Under the pieces are notes generated by a model. The model saw only the letters and a list, made by a program, of their open reading frames with translations, was not told where the DNA came from and did no database searches. Source: Streptomyces rhizoryzae (GTDB taxonomy: Bacteria > Actinomycetota > Actinomycetes > Streptomycetales > Streptomycetaceae). Taken from it: 64,000 nucleotides of DNA. Where the stretch lies: assembly GCF_023155275.1 (NCBI RefSeq), contig NZ_JALMUV010000038.1, forward strand, positions 1 to 64,000, in the 5' to 3' direction. Below are positions 33,800 through 42,061 of the stretch, in pieces. How positions within the stretch are numbered: the stretch's first letter is position 1; each line of letters begins with the position of its first letter. The position numbers and the translations under genes are program-made.

Positions 33800-34693
33800 T
33801 CAGACGATCAGGACCCGGCGTCCGCGGGTGTGGCCTGCCTGGCTGTCGGCGTGCGCCGCCGCGGCCTCGGCGAGCGGGTACGACTTCTCGATCGGGATGT
33901 GGAGCTTCCCCAGCGAGAGGAGGCGGACGGCCTCGGCGAGCGCATCCGGGACGCTGCCGGCCACGCCGGAGTACCGGGCACCGAGTCGCGGCGCGCCGAG
34001 ATCGGCGATGGAGACCACCTTCCGCGGGTCGCCGGTCAGCTCGATCAGTTCGCGGATGACGCCTGAGCCGGCCAGATCCAGCGCCGCGTCGACACGGCCG
34101 AGCTGCCGCACCCGTTCGACCCAGCCCTCGCCGTACGTCGTGGCGACGGCGCCCAGGCTCCGCAGATAGTCCTGGTTCGCGGCCCCGGCCGTGCCGATCA
34201 CCCTGATGCCGCGGTCGCGGGCGATCTGTAGCACCGCCGATCCCACTCCCCCGGACGCGCCGCTGACCAGCAGCGTTTCCCCGGACCGCACGCCGGCCTC
34301 GCGGATGATGCGCAGCGCGGTCTCCACCACGGAGGGATACCCGGCCGCCTCCGCGAACGTCAGCCCCGCGGGCATCCGGGCCCAGGCCGACAACACGGCG
34401 AACTCGGCGTAGGTACTCGACCCTTCACCGAACACGGGGTCCCCGATCTCGACCCCTTCGACGCCCTCGCCGACCTCGTCCACCACCCCGGCGGCGTCCT
34501 GCCCGACTCCGGCGGGCAACTCGATCGGATGGGCTGTCAGTTTCTGGCCTTCACGGATCCGCCAGTCGACGGGGTTCACGCCCGCCGCTCGCACGGCGAT
34601 GCGTATCCGGCCGGGGCCCGCGTGGGGCTCCTCGGCGTCGGTGAGGTGCAGGACGTCGGGGCCGCCGAACTCGGCGAAGCTCACTCTCTTCAT
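33800..34693 (-). CDS. MDR-family NADPH:quinone oxidoreductase-like enzyme
   Basis: 297 residues from ATG at 34693 (MKRVSFAEFGGPDVL). The GroES-like half has AAGVNPVDWRIREG and GQDAAGVVDEVGEGVEGVEIGDPVFG. The Rossmann half has LLVSGASGGVGSAVLQIARDRGIRVIGTA, and the C-terminal block is GKLHIPIEKSYPLAEAAAAHADSQAGHTRGRRVLIV. The absence of zinc-ligand cysteines places it among zinc-independent quinone/enone reductases. It is divergent from a TetR gene across a strong dyad. Confidence 0.9.
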   Translation of the reverse strand: MKRVSFAEFGGPDVLHLTDAEEPHAGPGRIRIAVRAAGVNPVDWRIREGQKLTAHPIELPAGVGQDAAGVVDEVGEGVEGVEIGDPVFGEGSSTYAEFAVLSAWARMPAGLTFAEAAGYPSVVETALRIIREAGVRSGETLLVSGASGGVGSAVLQIARDRGIRVIGTAGAANQDYLRSLGAVATTYGEGWVERVRQLGRVDAALDLAGSGVIRELIELTGDPRKVVSIADLGAPRLGARYSGVAGSVPDALAEAVRLLSLGKLHIPIEKSYPLAEAAAAHADSQAGHTRGRRVLIV

Positions 34694-34711
34694 GCCGCCG
34701 ACCATAGCACT

Positions 34712-34735
34712 AACGGTTAGGGTTTAAAAACCGTT
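34712..34735. promoter_or_regulatory. Candidate TetR operator AACGGTT-N10-AACCGTT
   Basis: Seven-base inverted arms, AACGGTT and AACCGTT, with an inner GGTTT/AAACC dyad, in the 70-base gap between the oxidoreductase and TetR starts. It is conspicuously AT-rich for this genome. The regulator probably represses both divergent genes. Confidence 0.65.
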
Positions 34736-34763
34736 TCGGTATTGCACCTGATAGTGTTCGACC

Positions 34764-35378
34764 ATGACCGTTCCGCCCGGACGCCGCGAGCGCAAGAAGG
34801 CCGCGACCCGCCAGAAGATCGCCGACACCGCCCTGCGGCTCTTCCTGGAACGCGGCTATGACGCGGTGGGCATCCGGGACGTCGCCGCGGAGGCCGACGT
34901 GGCCGTGACCACGGTCTTCTCCCACTTCGCCTCGAAAGAGGCGCTGGTCTTCGAGCAGGACCAGGACTTCGAACAACGCCTGACGCGGGCGGTCACCGAC
35001 CGGGCACCGCAGGAGCCGCTCGTCCCCGCCCTGCGCCGCGAGATCCTCGCGCTGGTGCGACACTGCACGGCGGACAGCGCCGCCCCGATCTGGCACATGA
35101 TCGACGCCTCACCCGCCCTGCGGGAGTACGAGGAGTCGATGCGGCTGCGCCACGCGGAGTCGCTGGCGGCGGCCATCGTCGCCGAGCCCGAGCTGTCCCG
35201 GAGTCCAACGGCCTGCCGCACGCTGGCGAGGTTCGCCGTCGACGCCTACTCACTGGCCCGCGACGCGGCCGACCCGGAAGCCGCCGTGGACGAGATCTTC
35301 CACATGATCGAGGCGGCCTGGGCCGCCACCTCCCCCGCCCCGAACCACCCGAACTCCCCGGGCCCGTCCGGCTCGTAG
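34764..35378 (+). CDS. TetR-family regulator
   Basis: 204 residues. The N-terminal HTH is KKAATRQKIADTALRLFLERGYDAVGIRDVAAEADVAVTTVFSHFASKEALVF. The C-terminal domain (about 60-190) is helical and resembles other actinobacterial TetR proteins with an acyl-CoA- or drug-binding pocket. It is divergent from a quinone oxidoreductase with a symmetric site between them, so a quinone- or electrophile-type inducer is plausible. Confidence 0.9.
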   Translation: MTVPPGRRERKKAATRQKIADTALRLFLERGYDAVGIRDVAAEADVAVTTVFSHFASKEALVFEQDQDFEQRLTRAVTDRAPQEPLVPALRREILALVRHCTADSAAPIWHMIDASPALREYEESMRLRHAESLAAAIVAEPELSRSPTACRTLARFAVDAYSLARDAADPEAAVDEIFHMIEAAWAATSPAPNHPNSPGPSGS

Positions 35379-35449
35379 GGGGAACTCACCCCGCCCGGCG
35401 GCCGACAGCCGTCGCCGGCGTTCCGGTCATCGGGGCGGCGTACGGCCCG

Positions 35450-35938
35450 TCAGGCGTCCCCGTCCTGGTGGGCCGGCTCAGCCTCCATGGTGGAGCGCAG
35501 TTGGGTCAGGACGGTCTCCAGTTGCCGGAGCAGCTCGGCCGGGTACTGGGCCAAGACGGCGTCCTGGCGCGCGTTCACGGGACCGAAGAACGCGTCGGCG
35601 CGTTCCTTGGCCTGGGAGGTGCTGCGCAGGGTGACGATCCGCCGGTCGGTGTGTTCGCGGGTGCGGATGACGTACCCGGCGCGTTCGAGGCGGTTGAGCA
35701 GTGCGGTCATCGCCCCCGAGGAGAGCGGGATGCGGCTGCTGAGCAGGGCCGGCGACAGGGGGGCGCCCTTGGCTTCGGCCGAGGCGATCTCCAGCAGTGC
35801 GAACGCGTCGGTGGAGTGCACGCCGATCCGAGCGGCGAAGCGTCGGCCCAGTTCGGTGAAGCTCGCACCGTAAGCCCTGAGGGCTTCCGCCAACTGCTCG
35901 CGCTGCGCCGCGACCCCACCGGGCACCGACTCGTCCAC
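35450..35938 (-). CDS. MarR-family regulator
   Basis: 162 residues from GTG at 35938 (GGGAGAGGG upstream); a longer open frame extends to 36037, but it would begin inside the operator region. The winged helix reads TDAFALLEIASAEAKGAPLSPALLSSRIPLSSGAMTALLNRLERAGYVIRTREHTDRRIVTL, with the typical DxRxx wing. Divergent from the P450 gene; two overlapping dyads between them are probably its binding sites. Confidence 0.88.
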   Translation of the reverse strand: MDESVPGGVAAQREQLAEALRAYGASFTELGRRFAARIGVHSTDAFALLEIASAEAKGAPLSPALLSSRIPLSSGAMTALLNRLERAGYVIRTREHTDRRIVTLRSTSQAKERADAFFGPVNARQDAVLAQYPAELLRQLETVLTQLRSTMEAEPAHQDGDA

Positions 35939-36024
35939 CGGACCCCTCCCTCTCCCCTGCCGCCGGTTCGCTCCGCCGGCGCGACGCGTTGACAACCCCT
36001 CACCGAACAGCATAGCTTCCTCGC

Positions 36025-36044
36025 GAAGTAACTTCATGGTGAAG
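36025..36044. promoter_or_regulatory. Overlapping MarR-type dyads
   Basis: GAAGTAACTTC (36025-36035) overlaps CTTCATGGTGAAG (36032-36044), and GGTGAAGT is repeated at 36038 and 36054. These are the only strong symmetries in the MarR/P450 intergenic region and probably form the operator. Confidence 0.55.
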
Positions 36045-36195
36045 TGATTTTGCGGTGAAGTTAGTTGAAGGTGACGTCAGGTGGGCGGGGGGTGCGCCGG
36101 GTGCGGCACGGACCGGATCGCCCTCGCTCGCCCCGTGTCGCCCCGCGCTCCCCCTTCCCTGCCTTCTCCCCTCCCCCTGCTCATGGAGACCCAGG

Positions 36196-37362
36196 ATGTT
36201 GAACGCGCCGTACCTCAAGGGCATCGACCCGTTCGCCGCCACCGTCCGCCGCCTCGGCGAACCGGACCCCGTTCACGCCGCCCTGCGCGCCGCCGGCCCC
36301 CTCGTCCAAGTGGACGCGCCGGCCGGTGGACGGGCATGGATCGTGACCGACCACGCCCTGGCACGTGAGGTGCTCCTCGACGCCCGGATCCGGAAGGATC
36401 CCGCGTTCGCACCTCCCGGCTGGGATCGCCACACCGCCGGACTGGAGCAGACCGCCGCCGAGCAGCCGTCCCTCACCACCCTCGACGGCCCCGCACACGC
36501 CGCACTGCGGCGCGCCCACGCTCCGCTCCTCAACGCCCAGCGGATCCGTGCGCAGTCCGGCCGGGTGCACGCCATCGCCCGGACGTTACTGACCGAGCTG
36601 GCCGCCGACCGCGCGGAGGTCGATCTCATGGCCGACTTCACCACGCGCTATCCGCTCACCGTCCTGTTCGACCTGCTGGGTATCCCGCTCGCGCATGTCG
36701 ACCGAGCCGCCGACGCCTGTAGGCAGATGCTCAGCAACGAACCCGGCGCCCAGGGCAGCGCGATCTCCGCGCTTGCCGAAGTCGCCGCCTTCGGGCTCGG
36801 CGACGACAGCAAGGGGCTCGCCGCCGAGCTGCGTGACCGTATGCCCGCTCACACCGCTCAGGAGGAGCTGCGGTACCACCTGTTCGCGTTGATCTTCGCC
36901 GGGCAGCTCACCACCGACGCCGCCCTCGGCACCCTGATGGCGCACGCTCTCGCGGACCACCGGCACCTACCCGCGGCCGACGAAGGGACTATCGACGCAC
37001 TGGTCCGTGCGACGCTCCGGCAGCACCCGCCCGCTCCGTTCACCCTCTGGCGGTTCACCACCACCGAGTTCGAACTCGCCGGCACGCGGCTTCCCGCCCG
37101 CGCGCCCGTACTCATCGACATCCAAGGCATCAACACCGACCCCGCCCGCTCCCCCGGGCCGGACCTGGCGTTCGGCGCCGGCCCGCACGTCTGCGTCGGC
37201 GCCCATCTCGCACTCCTCGAACTCCGCGCGGCGGCCACGGTGTTGCGGACCGACTTCCCCCGAGCCCGCCTCGCCATGCCCTTCGCCAGGCTCCGGCAGG
37301 CCACCATCGGCGGCCTCCAGGGAAGCCGACTGACGGCTCTCCCCGTCGCCCTGCACGGCTGA
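36196..37362 (+). CDS. Cytochrome P450 with degenerate ExxR and shortened heme-proximal region
   Basis: 388 residues, ATG at 36196. The heme ligand is Cys333 in LAFGAGPHVCVGAHLA, and the I-helix AGQLTT (235-240) is intact. The K-helix reads ALVRATLRQHPP, so the ExxR Glu is Ala272 (A-T-L-R). The stretch from NTDPARSPGPD to LAFG is about ten residues shorter than usual and lacks the FDPDRFD..R meander. Streptomyces CYP157 enzymes also lack a canonical ExxR, so the gene may still encode a functional P450. Codon 131 is TTA. The MarR gene lies opposite. Confidence 0.85.
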   Translation: MLNAPYLKGIDPFAATVRRLGEPDPVHAALRAAGPLVQVDAPAGGRAWIVTDHALAREVLLDARIRKDPAFAPPGWDRHTAGLEQTAAEQPSLTTLDGPAHAALRRAHAPLLNAQRIRAQSGRVHAIARTLLTELAADRAEVDLMADFTTRYPLTVLFDLLGIPLAHVDRAADACRQMLSNEPGAQGSAISALAEVAAFGLGDDSKGLAAELRDRMPAHTAQEELRYHLFALIFAGQLTTDAALGTLMAHALADHRHLPAADEGTIDALVRATLRQHPPAPFTLWRFTTTEFELAGTRLPARAPVLIDIQGINTDPARSPGPDLAFGAGPHVCVGAHLALLELRAAATVLRTDFPRARLAMPFARLRQATIGGLQGSRLTALPVALHG

Positions 37363-37464
37363 CCGCACGGTGCCGCGCGCCCGGCCACGACGCCAGTGCC
37401 GGCGGCCCGTCACCTGGCACTGGCGCACCACCCCGTGGCCGGCCCTCAACCCGGCCGTTGCGGG

Positions 37465-38052
37465 TCAGGCGGCCCAGCCGACGGAGGAGACGAAGGTGTA
37501 GGCGTCCCAGTCGGTGCCGAGGCCGCCTTGGATGATCTCGTCCCAGATCGCTTCGAGTTCGCGGGCGTCGTGGGAGAGCCAGGCATCGACGGCGCGGTCC
37601 CAGACCAGGCCGCGGACATTGAGGGAGCGCATCTCCACGTCGCGGCGGTGGCGGGTGGCGACCTGGGACTGGTCGGCGGGGTCGATCTCGATGCGGGTGC
37701 CGCGGCCGTGGTTGGTCAGACGGCGTTTGAGGTCGGTGACGACGTTGCGGCGCCGCAGGTCCCAGTACGCGGCGTCCAGGCGGGTCAGGTTGGCTCTGCT
37801 GGGACTGCGCTCCTCGGCGAGCCAGGCGATCAGGGTGCGGGGGCGGACGTGGATGCCGGCGCGGTCCATGGCTTCGTAGCCGGCGTCGGAGGCGGTGAGG
37901 TAGCGCAGGCGGGCGGCCAGACCCCGTTCGGTGGTCACCGGTGATTCGATGCCGGTGACCATCTTGTCCACCCCTTCGGCCAGGACGACCCAGCCGGGCA
38001 GGGCGCGGGCACCGTAGTGGCCGATGCGGCGCCAGCGGGAATCCTGCGCCAT
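37465..38052 (-). CDS. Tpg-like telomere terminal protein candidate
   Basis: 195 residues; its ATG overlaps the stop of the Tap-like gene (ATGA). The layout matches the approximately 185-residue telomere protein Tpg of Streptomyces. There is an N-terminal HTH (GIHVRPRTLIAWLAEERSPSRANLTRLDAAYWDLRRRN), a basic middle with RLTNHGRGTRIEIDPADQS, and a C-terminal helical DRAVDAWLSHDARELEAIWDEIIQGGL. Tpg is covalently attached to chromosome ends and primes end patching. Similarity is by pattern, not strong identity, so a plasmid-type or variant system is possible. Confidence 0.55.
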   Translation of the reverse strand: MAQDSRWRRIGHYGARALPGWVVLAEGVDKMVTGIESPVTTERGLAARLRYLTASDAGYEAMDRAGIHVRPRTLIAWLAEERSPSRANLTRLDAAYWDLRRRNVVTDLKRRLTNHGRGTRIEIDPADQSQVATRHRRDVEMRSLNVRGLVWDRAVDAWLSHDARELEAIWDEIIQGGLGTDWDAYTFVSSVGWAA

Positions 38053-39752
38053 CAGCCCGTCACCTTGCCGACGGTGTACTCACCCGATGCCTTGGCGGTG
38101 TCGCTGTACTTGATCTTCATCTGGGCCAGGCCGCGGCCTTCGGGGAAGACCCGGCGCCAGTCGCCACTCACGTGGAGTTCGTCGGTGCCCATCATGGCGA
38201 TGACCTCCAGGCCGGCCTGGTGGGCCTTGTATGCCTTGCCCCAGAGGTTGGCGTATGCCTGGCTGTGGATGATGTGCATCCAGTCCGGCCGCTGGATCTC
38301 GCGGTTGTGGACCGACTCCCCCATCGTGGAGATGAACTTCGAGTACATCGCCTTGACGTACCCCTCGGTGAGGGAGTCGTCCTGGGCCAGGGCGGTCTCG
38401 CGGGCGGCGGCCAGGACCTTGCGCAGGGCGTCGAGGAAGTTCTCCGTCGCGCCGGAGGTCCAGGATTCGTGGACGGTGGGCGGGTCGGTCAGGCCGTACT
38501 TGGGGCCGGACAGGCGCAGCAGGAGGCGCAAGGTGGCATCCGTGATCCACAGGGCGCCGGGCTCTTCGCGGTCGCCGAGGGGGTCGGGCAGGTGCGGGTG
38601 GGTCCAGGGGGCGGGAGTGATGAGGTGGACGCCGGAGCGCTTGGGGTCCACGCCGTCGCTGCCGCTGTGGTGCTCCAGTTTGCCGATCGGCAGCCAGCAC
38701 TTCAGCGCGGAGAGGTAGGCGGCGTTGGCATCCAGGGCGGTGACGCGGATGTCGCCGGGGGCTTTGAGGGAGTAGTGGGGGTGGTGGAAGTTGGGGCGGG
38801 CCTCCCAGATCTGGTCCGGCTCCCGCTTCGAGGGCTTGTGCAGGATGTCCGGCAAGGACGGATAGGCGGTGTACTGATAGCGAGCCGTCGCCCGGGTCTC
38901 CTCGAACAACCGCATCACATCCGGGATCGCCCGCTTGACCAACGCCTGGAGAGCCGCGTCCGCGTCACCCTCGGCACGCTGCAACTCCTCGTGCACGGCC
39001 CGGGCGATCAGGTCGCCGGTCTCGGACTGGGCGCGGGCGGCCGACTGCGCCCGCCGCTGCGGACGGGACGGAAGCGGAGCGGGCGTCGGGGACGCGGAGG
39101 GGGCCTGCGCCTGCCTCTCTCCCGAGGGCGGGGCCGGGGACGGGGACGGCGGCCGGGTGGGGGCCGGGACCACCGGGGCCGGCGCGGGGGCGTTCGCAGG
39201 GGTGGTTGCGGGCGTGGTGGCGTGCTGCGGTGCGGCGGCGGCCAGCGGTGCGGCCGTCCCGGGCCGGCACATGGCGCCGGCGTGCAGGGGCCGGCCATCG
39301 GTGGACCGGAACGGCGTGACGACCCCGCAGCGGACGCACGGGCCGGGCTCGCCCTGGGCAGCCAGGCCATCGGAACGCCATGCGGTCTGAGCGGTGAAGT
39401 CCCACGAGGCCGCTGTCGGGACGGAAGACGCCGCTGCCGAGGCGGAAGGTGACCGGCCGCCGGGCTGGGGCTCCCGGGGAAGCGACGCCGCTTCTTCCGG
39501 GGCGGGGTGGATCTGCGCGAGTCCTTCCAGCAGCCGCAGGTACTTCACGCGGCCGGGCCGCTGCGGATCCGTCACCCCCGACTCCCAGTTGGCGATCGTC
39601 TGCCGGCCCACGCCCACCGCGGCCGCCACCTGGGCACGCGAAAGACCGGCCGCCTCCCGCAGACGCAGACGCTCGGCGGGATCCGGCATCCGCGCCGCGA
39701 GGCGGGCCTCTTCCAGCAGAGCCTCGACACTGTCCAGCTGGTCACCACTCAT
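38052..39752 (-). CDS. Tap-like telomere-associated protein (XRE HTH plus polymerase-like domain)
   Basis: 566 residues. The N-terminus, VEALLEEARLAARMPDPAERLRLREAAGLSRAQVAAAVGVGRQTIANWESG, is an XRE-type HTH nearly identical in pattern to Streptomyces Tap. A Pro/Ala-rich spacer spans about 165-230. The C-terminal half contains VTALDANAAYLSAL, EGYVKAMYSKFISTMGES and MIGTDEL-type MMGTDELHV, arranged like the A, B and C motifs of a family B polymerase palm. Tap binds telomere 3' overhangs and recruits Tpg, whose like is encoded next. Calling it Tap is a family-pattern inference. Confidence 0.6.
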   Translation of the reverse strand: MSGDQLDSVEALLEEARLAARMPDPAERLRLREAAGLSRAQVAAAVGVGRQTIANWESGVTDPQRPGRVKYLRLLEGLAQIHPAPEEAASLPREPQPGGRSPSASAAASSVPTAASWDFTAQTAWRSDGLAAQGEPGPCVRCGVVTPFRSTDGRPLHAGAMCRPGTAAPLAAAAPQHATTPATTPANAPAPAPVVPAPTRPPSPSPAPPSGERQAQAPSASPTPAPLPSRPQRRAQSAARAQSETGDLIARAVHEELQRAEGDADAALQALVKRAIPDVMRLFEETRATARYQYTAYPSLPDILHKPSKREPDQIWEARPNFHHPHYSLKAPGDIRVTALDANAAYLSALKCWLPIGKLEHHSGSDGVDPKRSGVHLITPAPWTHPHLPDPLGDREEPGALWITDATLRLLLRLSGPKYGLTDPPTVHESWTSGATENFLDALRKVLAAARETALAQDDSLTEGYVKAMYSKFISTMGESVHNREIQRPDWMHIIHSQAYANLWGKAYKAHQAGLEVIAMMGTDELHVSGDWRRVFPEGRGLAQMKIKYSDTAKASGEYTVGKVTG

Positions 39753-40006
39753 GCAGCAACCCTACACAAGACTAGGCATGCCAAAGCAGCATATTGGGCA
39801 GCTCTTGGGCGCTCGTCGGCGGGCGCCCGGTCGCCCCGGTCCGCGGCCGACCACCCCGGGGCGCTCTGACAGGCAGTGCCGGAAGAGCTCTTGGAGGGCG
39901 GCTACGGCGGACCGGCCGGCTGCCCTCACCTGACCAGGACCCCGGCTGGCGGCGTCGGTCCTTCGGGACTTCCCGGCAACGGCAGCGGGCCACGGCCGGT
40001 TGGCGC

Positions 40007-40816
40007 TCAGTCGGTGGGGTCGACCTCCGTTGACCGGGGTTCGGCCATCTTCCGGTGTGCCTGGGCCTTGGTCCTGTCCGGCAGGACCTTGCCGGCCAGT
40101 TCCTGGGCTTTGGTCTTGGCGGAGCCGGCGACGATCTTGCGCTTGCCGGCGAGAAGCGCGTCGAGTCCTTGTCCGGCGACCTGGGCGGGGTCGTCCTTGT
40201 CCTGTTGGCCGATGGGGGTGTCGTCCATGTCGGCGCGGTGGAAGAAGTCGGTCTCGGTGGGGCCCGGCATGAGGGAGGTCAGAGTGACGTTTGTGTCCTT
40301 GAGCTCGTTCTGGAGTGCCTGGACGAACGACTGGAGGAACGACTTGGACGCGTTGTAGACGGCCTGGAACGAGCCGGGCATGGTGGAGGCGATGGAGGAG
40401 GTGACCAGGACGCGGCCCTCGTTGCGGGCGGCCATGTCGCGTACGACGCGTTTGGCCAGGTGCACGGTCGACCTGACGTTGAGGTCGATGACCTCCAGTT
40501 CGTCCGCCAGGTCGGTGTCGACGAACGCGCCGCCGCGGCCCACCCCGGCGTTCAGCACCGCGATGTCCAGCGGCCGCCCGAGGGCCCGGACGGCCGCGAC
40601 GAGGTGTTCGGTCTGGTCGTAGTCGCGCAGGTCTGCCCGGATGACGTCCACCTGCGCGCCGGCGGTTCGGATCTGCTGGGCGGCTTGGTGGAGGCGGGCC
40701 TCGTCCTCGGCGTTGATGACCAGGTCGTAGCCCCGCTCGGCCAGTTGCCTGGCCAGTTCGAGGCCGATGCCGCTGGAAGCGCCGGTGACGAGGGCGAGGG
40801 GCTTGGTGCCGCTCAT
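40007..40816 (-). CDS. Short-chain dehydrogenase/reductase
   Basis: 269 residues. Cofactor motif LVTGASSGIGLELA, ADLRDYDQ, LNAGVGRGG (NAG), catalytic Ser in VTSSIAST and the YNASKSFLQSF variant of YxxxK (Tyr and Lys present), then LMPGPTETDFF. The C-terminal approximately 50 residues (ALLAGKRKIVAGSAKTKAQELAGKVLPDRTKAQAHRKM) are typical of DltE-like SDRs. Substrate unknown. A flavodoxin-type reductase gene lies 25 bases upstream on the same strand; the two probably form an operon. Confidence 0.9.
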   Translation of the reverse strand: MSGTKPLALVTGASSGIGLELARQLAERGYDLVINAEDEARLHQAAQQIRTAGAQVDVIRADLRDYDQTEHLVAAVRALGRPLDIAVLNAGVGRGGAFVDTDLADELEVIDLNVRSTVHLAKRVVRDMAARNEGRVLVTSSIASTMPGSFQAVYNASKSFLQSFVQALQNELKDTNVTLTSLMPGPTETDFFHRADMDDTPIGQQDKDDPAQVAGQGLDALLAGKRKIVAGSAKTKAQELAGKVLPDRTKAQAHRKMAEPRSTEVDPTD

Positions 40817-40841
40817 GCGCGGTTCCCTTTCGTGTCGGGAG

Positions 40842-41447
40842 TCAGGAGGGCGGGGCCGGCAGGGGGTTGTCCATCAGGGCGCGGGCGACGTGGACGAGGT
40901 TGGCGGCCATGGCGCGGCCGGTCGAGGCCGACCAGTCATGGCCCCGGTCGTCGTCGAGGTAGTCGGGGCCGGGCCCGGGACCGAGGTGCCAGTACGTCCA
41001 TGCCTGGCCGGGGATGGTGAAGCCGATGTCGCCGAGCGCACCACTGATCTCGCTGATGACGTGGTGGGCGCCGTCCTCGTTGCCGGTGACGACCACGCCG
41101 GCCACGCGGTTGTAGGCGACGGGGCGCTGCTGGTCGTCGGTCTCGCTGAGCATGGCGTCCATCCGCTCCAGCACGCGCTGCGCGACCGACGAGGGGCGAC
41201 CCAGCCAGGTCGGTGAGGCGATCACCAGGATCTGGGCGGACAACAGCTTTTCGTGGACCCGGGGCCAGTCGTCGCCGTCGCCCATATCGGTCCGGACCCC
41301 GGGCTTGAGGTTCAGGTCGACCGCCCGTACGACGTCCACCGCCACGCCGTGGCCTTCCAGTGCCGTGACGACCGTGCCGGCCAGCGCCTCGGTGTTCGAC
41401 GGCTGCGGCGAGGGCTTGAGAGTGCAGTTGATCACCAGAGCGCGCAT
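40842..41447 (-). CDS. Flavodoxin-like NAD(P)H-dependent FMN reductase
   Basis: 201 residues from ATG at 41447. LVINCTLKPSPQPSNTEALAG is the FMN phosphate-binding loop; LVIASPTWLGRPSSVAQRVLERMDAM and VAGVVVTGNEDGAHHVISEISGAL are the NAD(P)H:FMN oxidoreductase blocks that contact the flavin. Members reduce quinones, nitro compounds or flavins. It lies immediately upstream of an SDR on the same strand. Confidence 0.87.
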   Translation of the reverse strand: MRALVINCTLKPSPQPSNTEALAGTVVTALEGHGVAVDVVRAVDLNLKPGVRTDMGDGDDWPRVHEKLLSAQILVIASPTWLGRPSSVAQRVLERMDAMLSETDDQQRPVAYNRVAGVVVTGNEDGAHHVISEISGALGDIGFTIPGQAWTYWHLGPGPGPDYLDDDRGHDWSASTGRAMAANLVHVARALMDNPLPAPPS

Positions 41448-42061
41448 GGCATTCACTCTTCCCGCGGTCTCGGACCGGTCGGGCGGGGCGCGTGACGATT
41501 CACTCGGGCGCACCAACCGGTCGCATCGACCCCCCGCATCGACCCGCGTATCTGGCATCGACCCGCCGCATCGACCCCGCCAGATCTGGCATCGACCCGC
41601 CGCATCAAACGATCGCGTCGCCGGGGGGCGGTGATGGGGTGCGCGCGGTGGGATCGATCGGCGTCGGGGGCGGGGCCGTCGCGTCGGCGCGGTGGTTCCC
41701 TTCGCGCCACCCTCGTGCGCACAGTCGGCCGAAAACCATCGCGCGCGTGTCCTTGTCAGCGGAAAGCGCCGGAATTACATTCAACTCGCCGGTAACACCC
41801 GTGGTAACACCGGCAGTTGAGCACAAACGGCCGCGGCGCCACCGGCGCCGTGGGCCCGCACCCCGCCGCGTACGACGCACCTCACGCTCCGCCGACGCGC
41901 CCGGCGGCCCGCCGCCGCGTCACCCGCACCGCCGCACGGCCCGGCCCTGCCCCGGACACCGCGCCGTGCACCCCGCACGCGGCGACCGCTCCACCCCCAC
42001 CCGTGCAACAGCGCGACCACCAGACTCTTGCACCACCGGACTCTTGCAAAGGGGACCCGTC
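41448..42061. other. Intergenic region with repeats upstream of the DUF6230 gene
   Basis: About 610 bases with no gene. It holds the GCATCGACCC tandem repeat near its left side and a 12-base-phased direct repeat, GGTAACACC at 41791-41799 and 41803-41811, that could be a regulator site for the rightward genes. The rest shows nothing recognisable. Confidence 0.45.
41524..41610. repeat. Tandem repeat built on GCATCGACCCGCC
   Basis: A unit of 32-34 bases (GCATCGACCCGCC twice, followed by a spacer ending ATCTG) occurs about two and a half times upstream of the reductase gene. The short core GCATCGACCC is present six times with small changes. It lies outside any gene. Confidence 0.65.

Noticed and set aside
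41524..41610. CRISPR-like array
   Set aside because: Units are contiguous, short and degenerate with no unique spacers and no cas genes; it is a simple tandem repeat.
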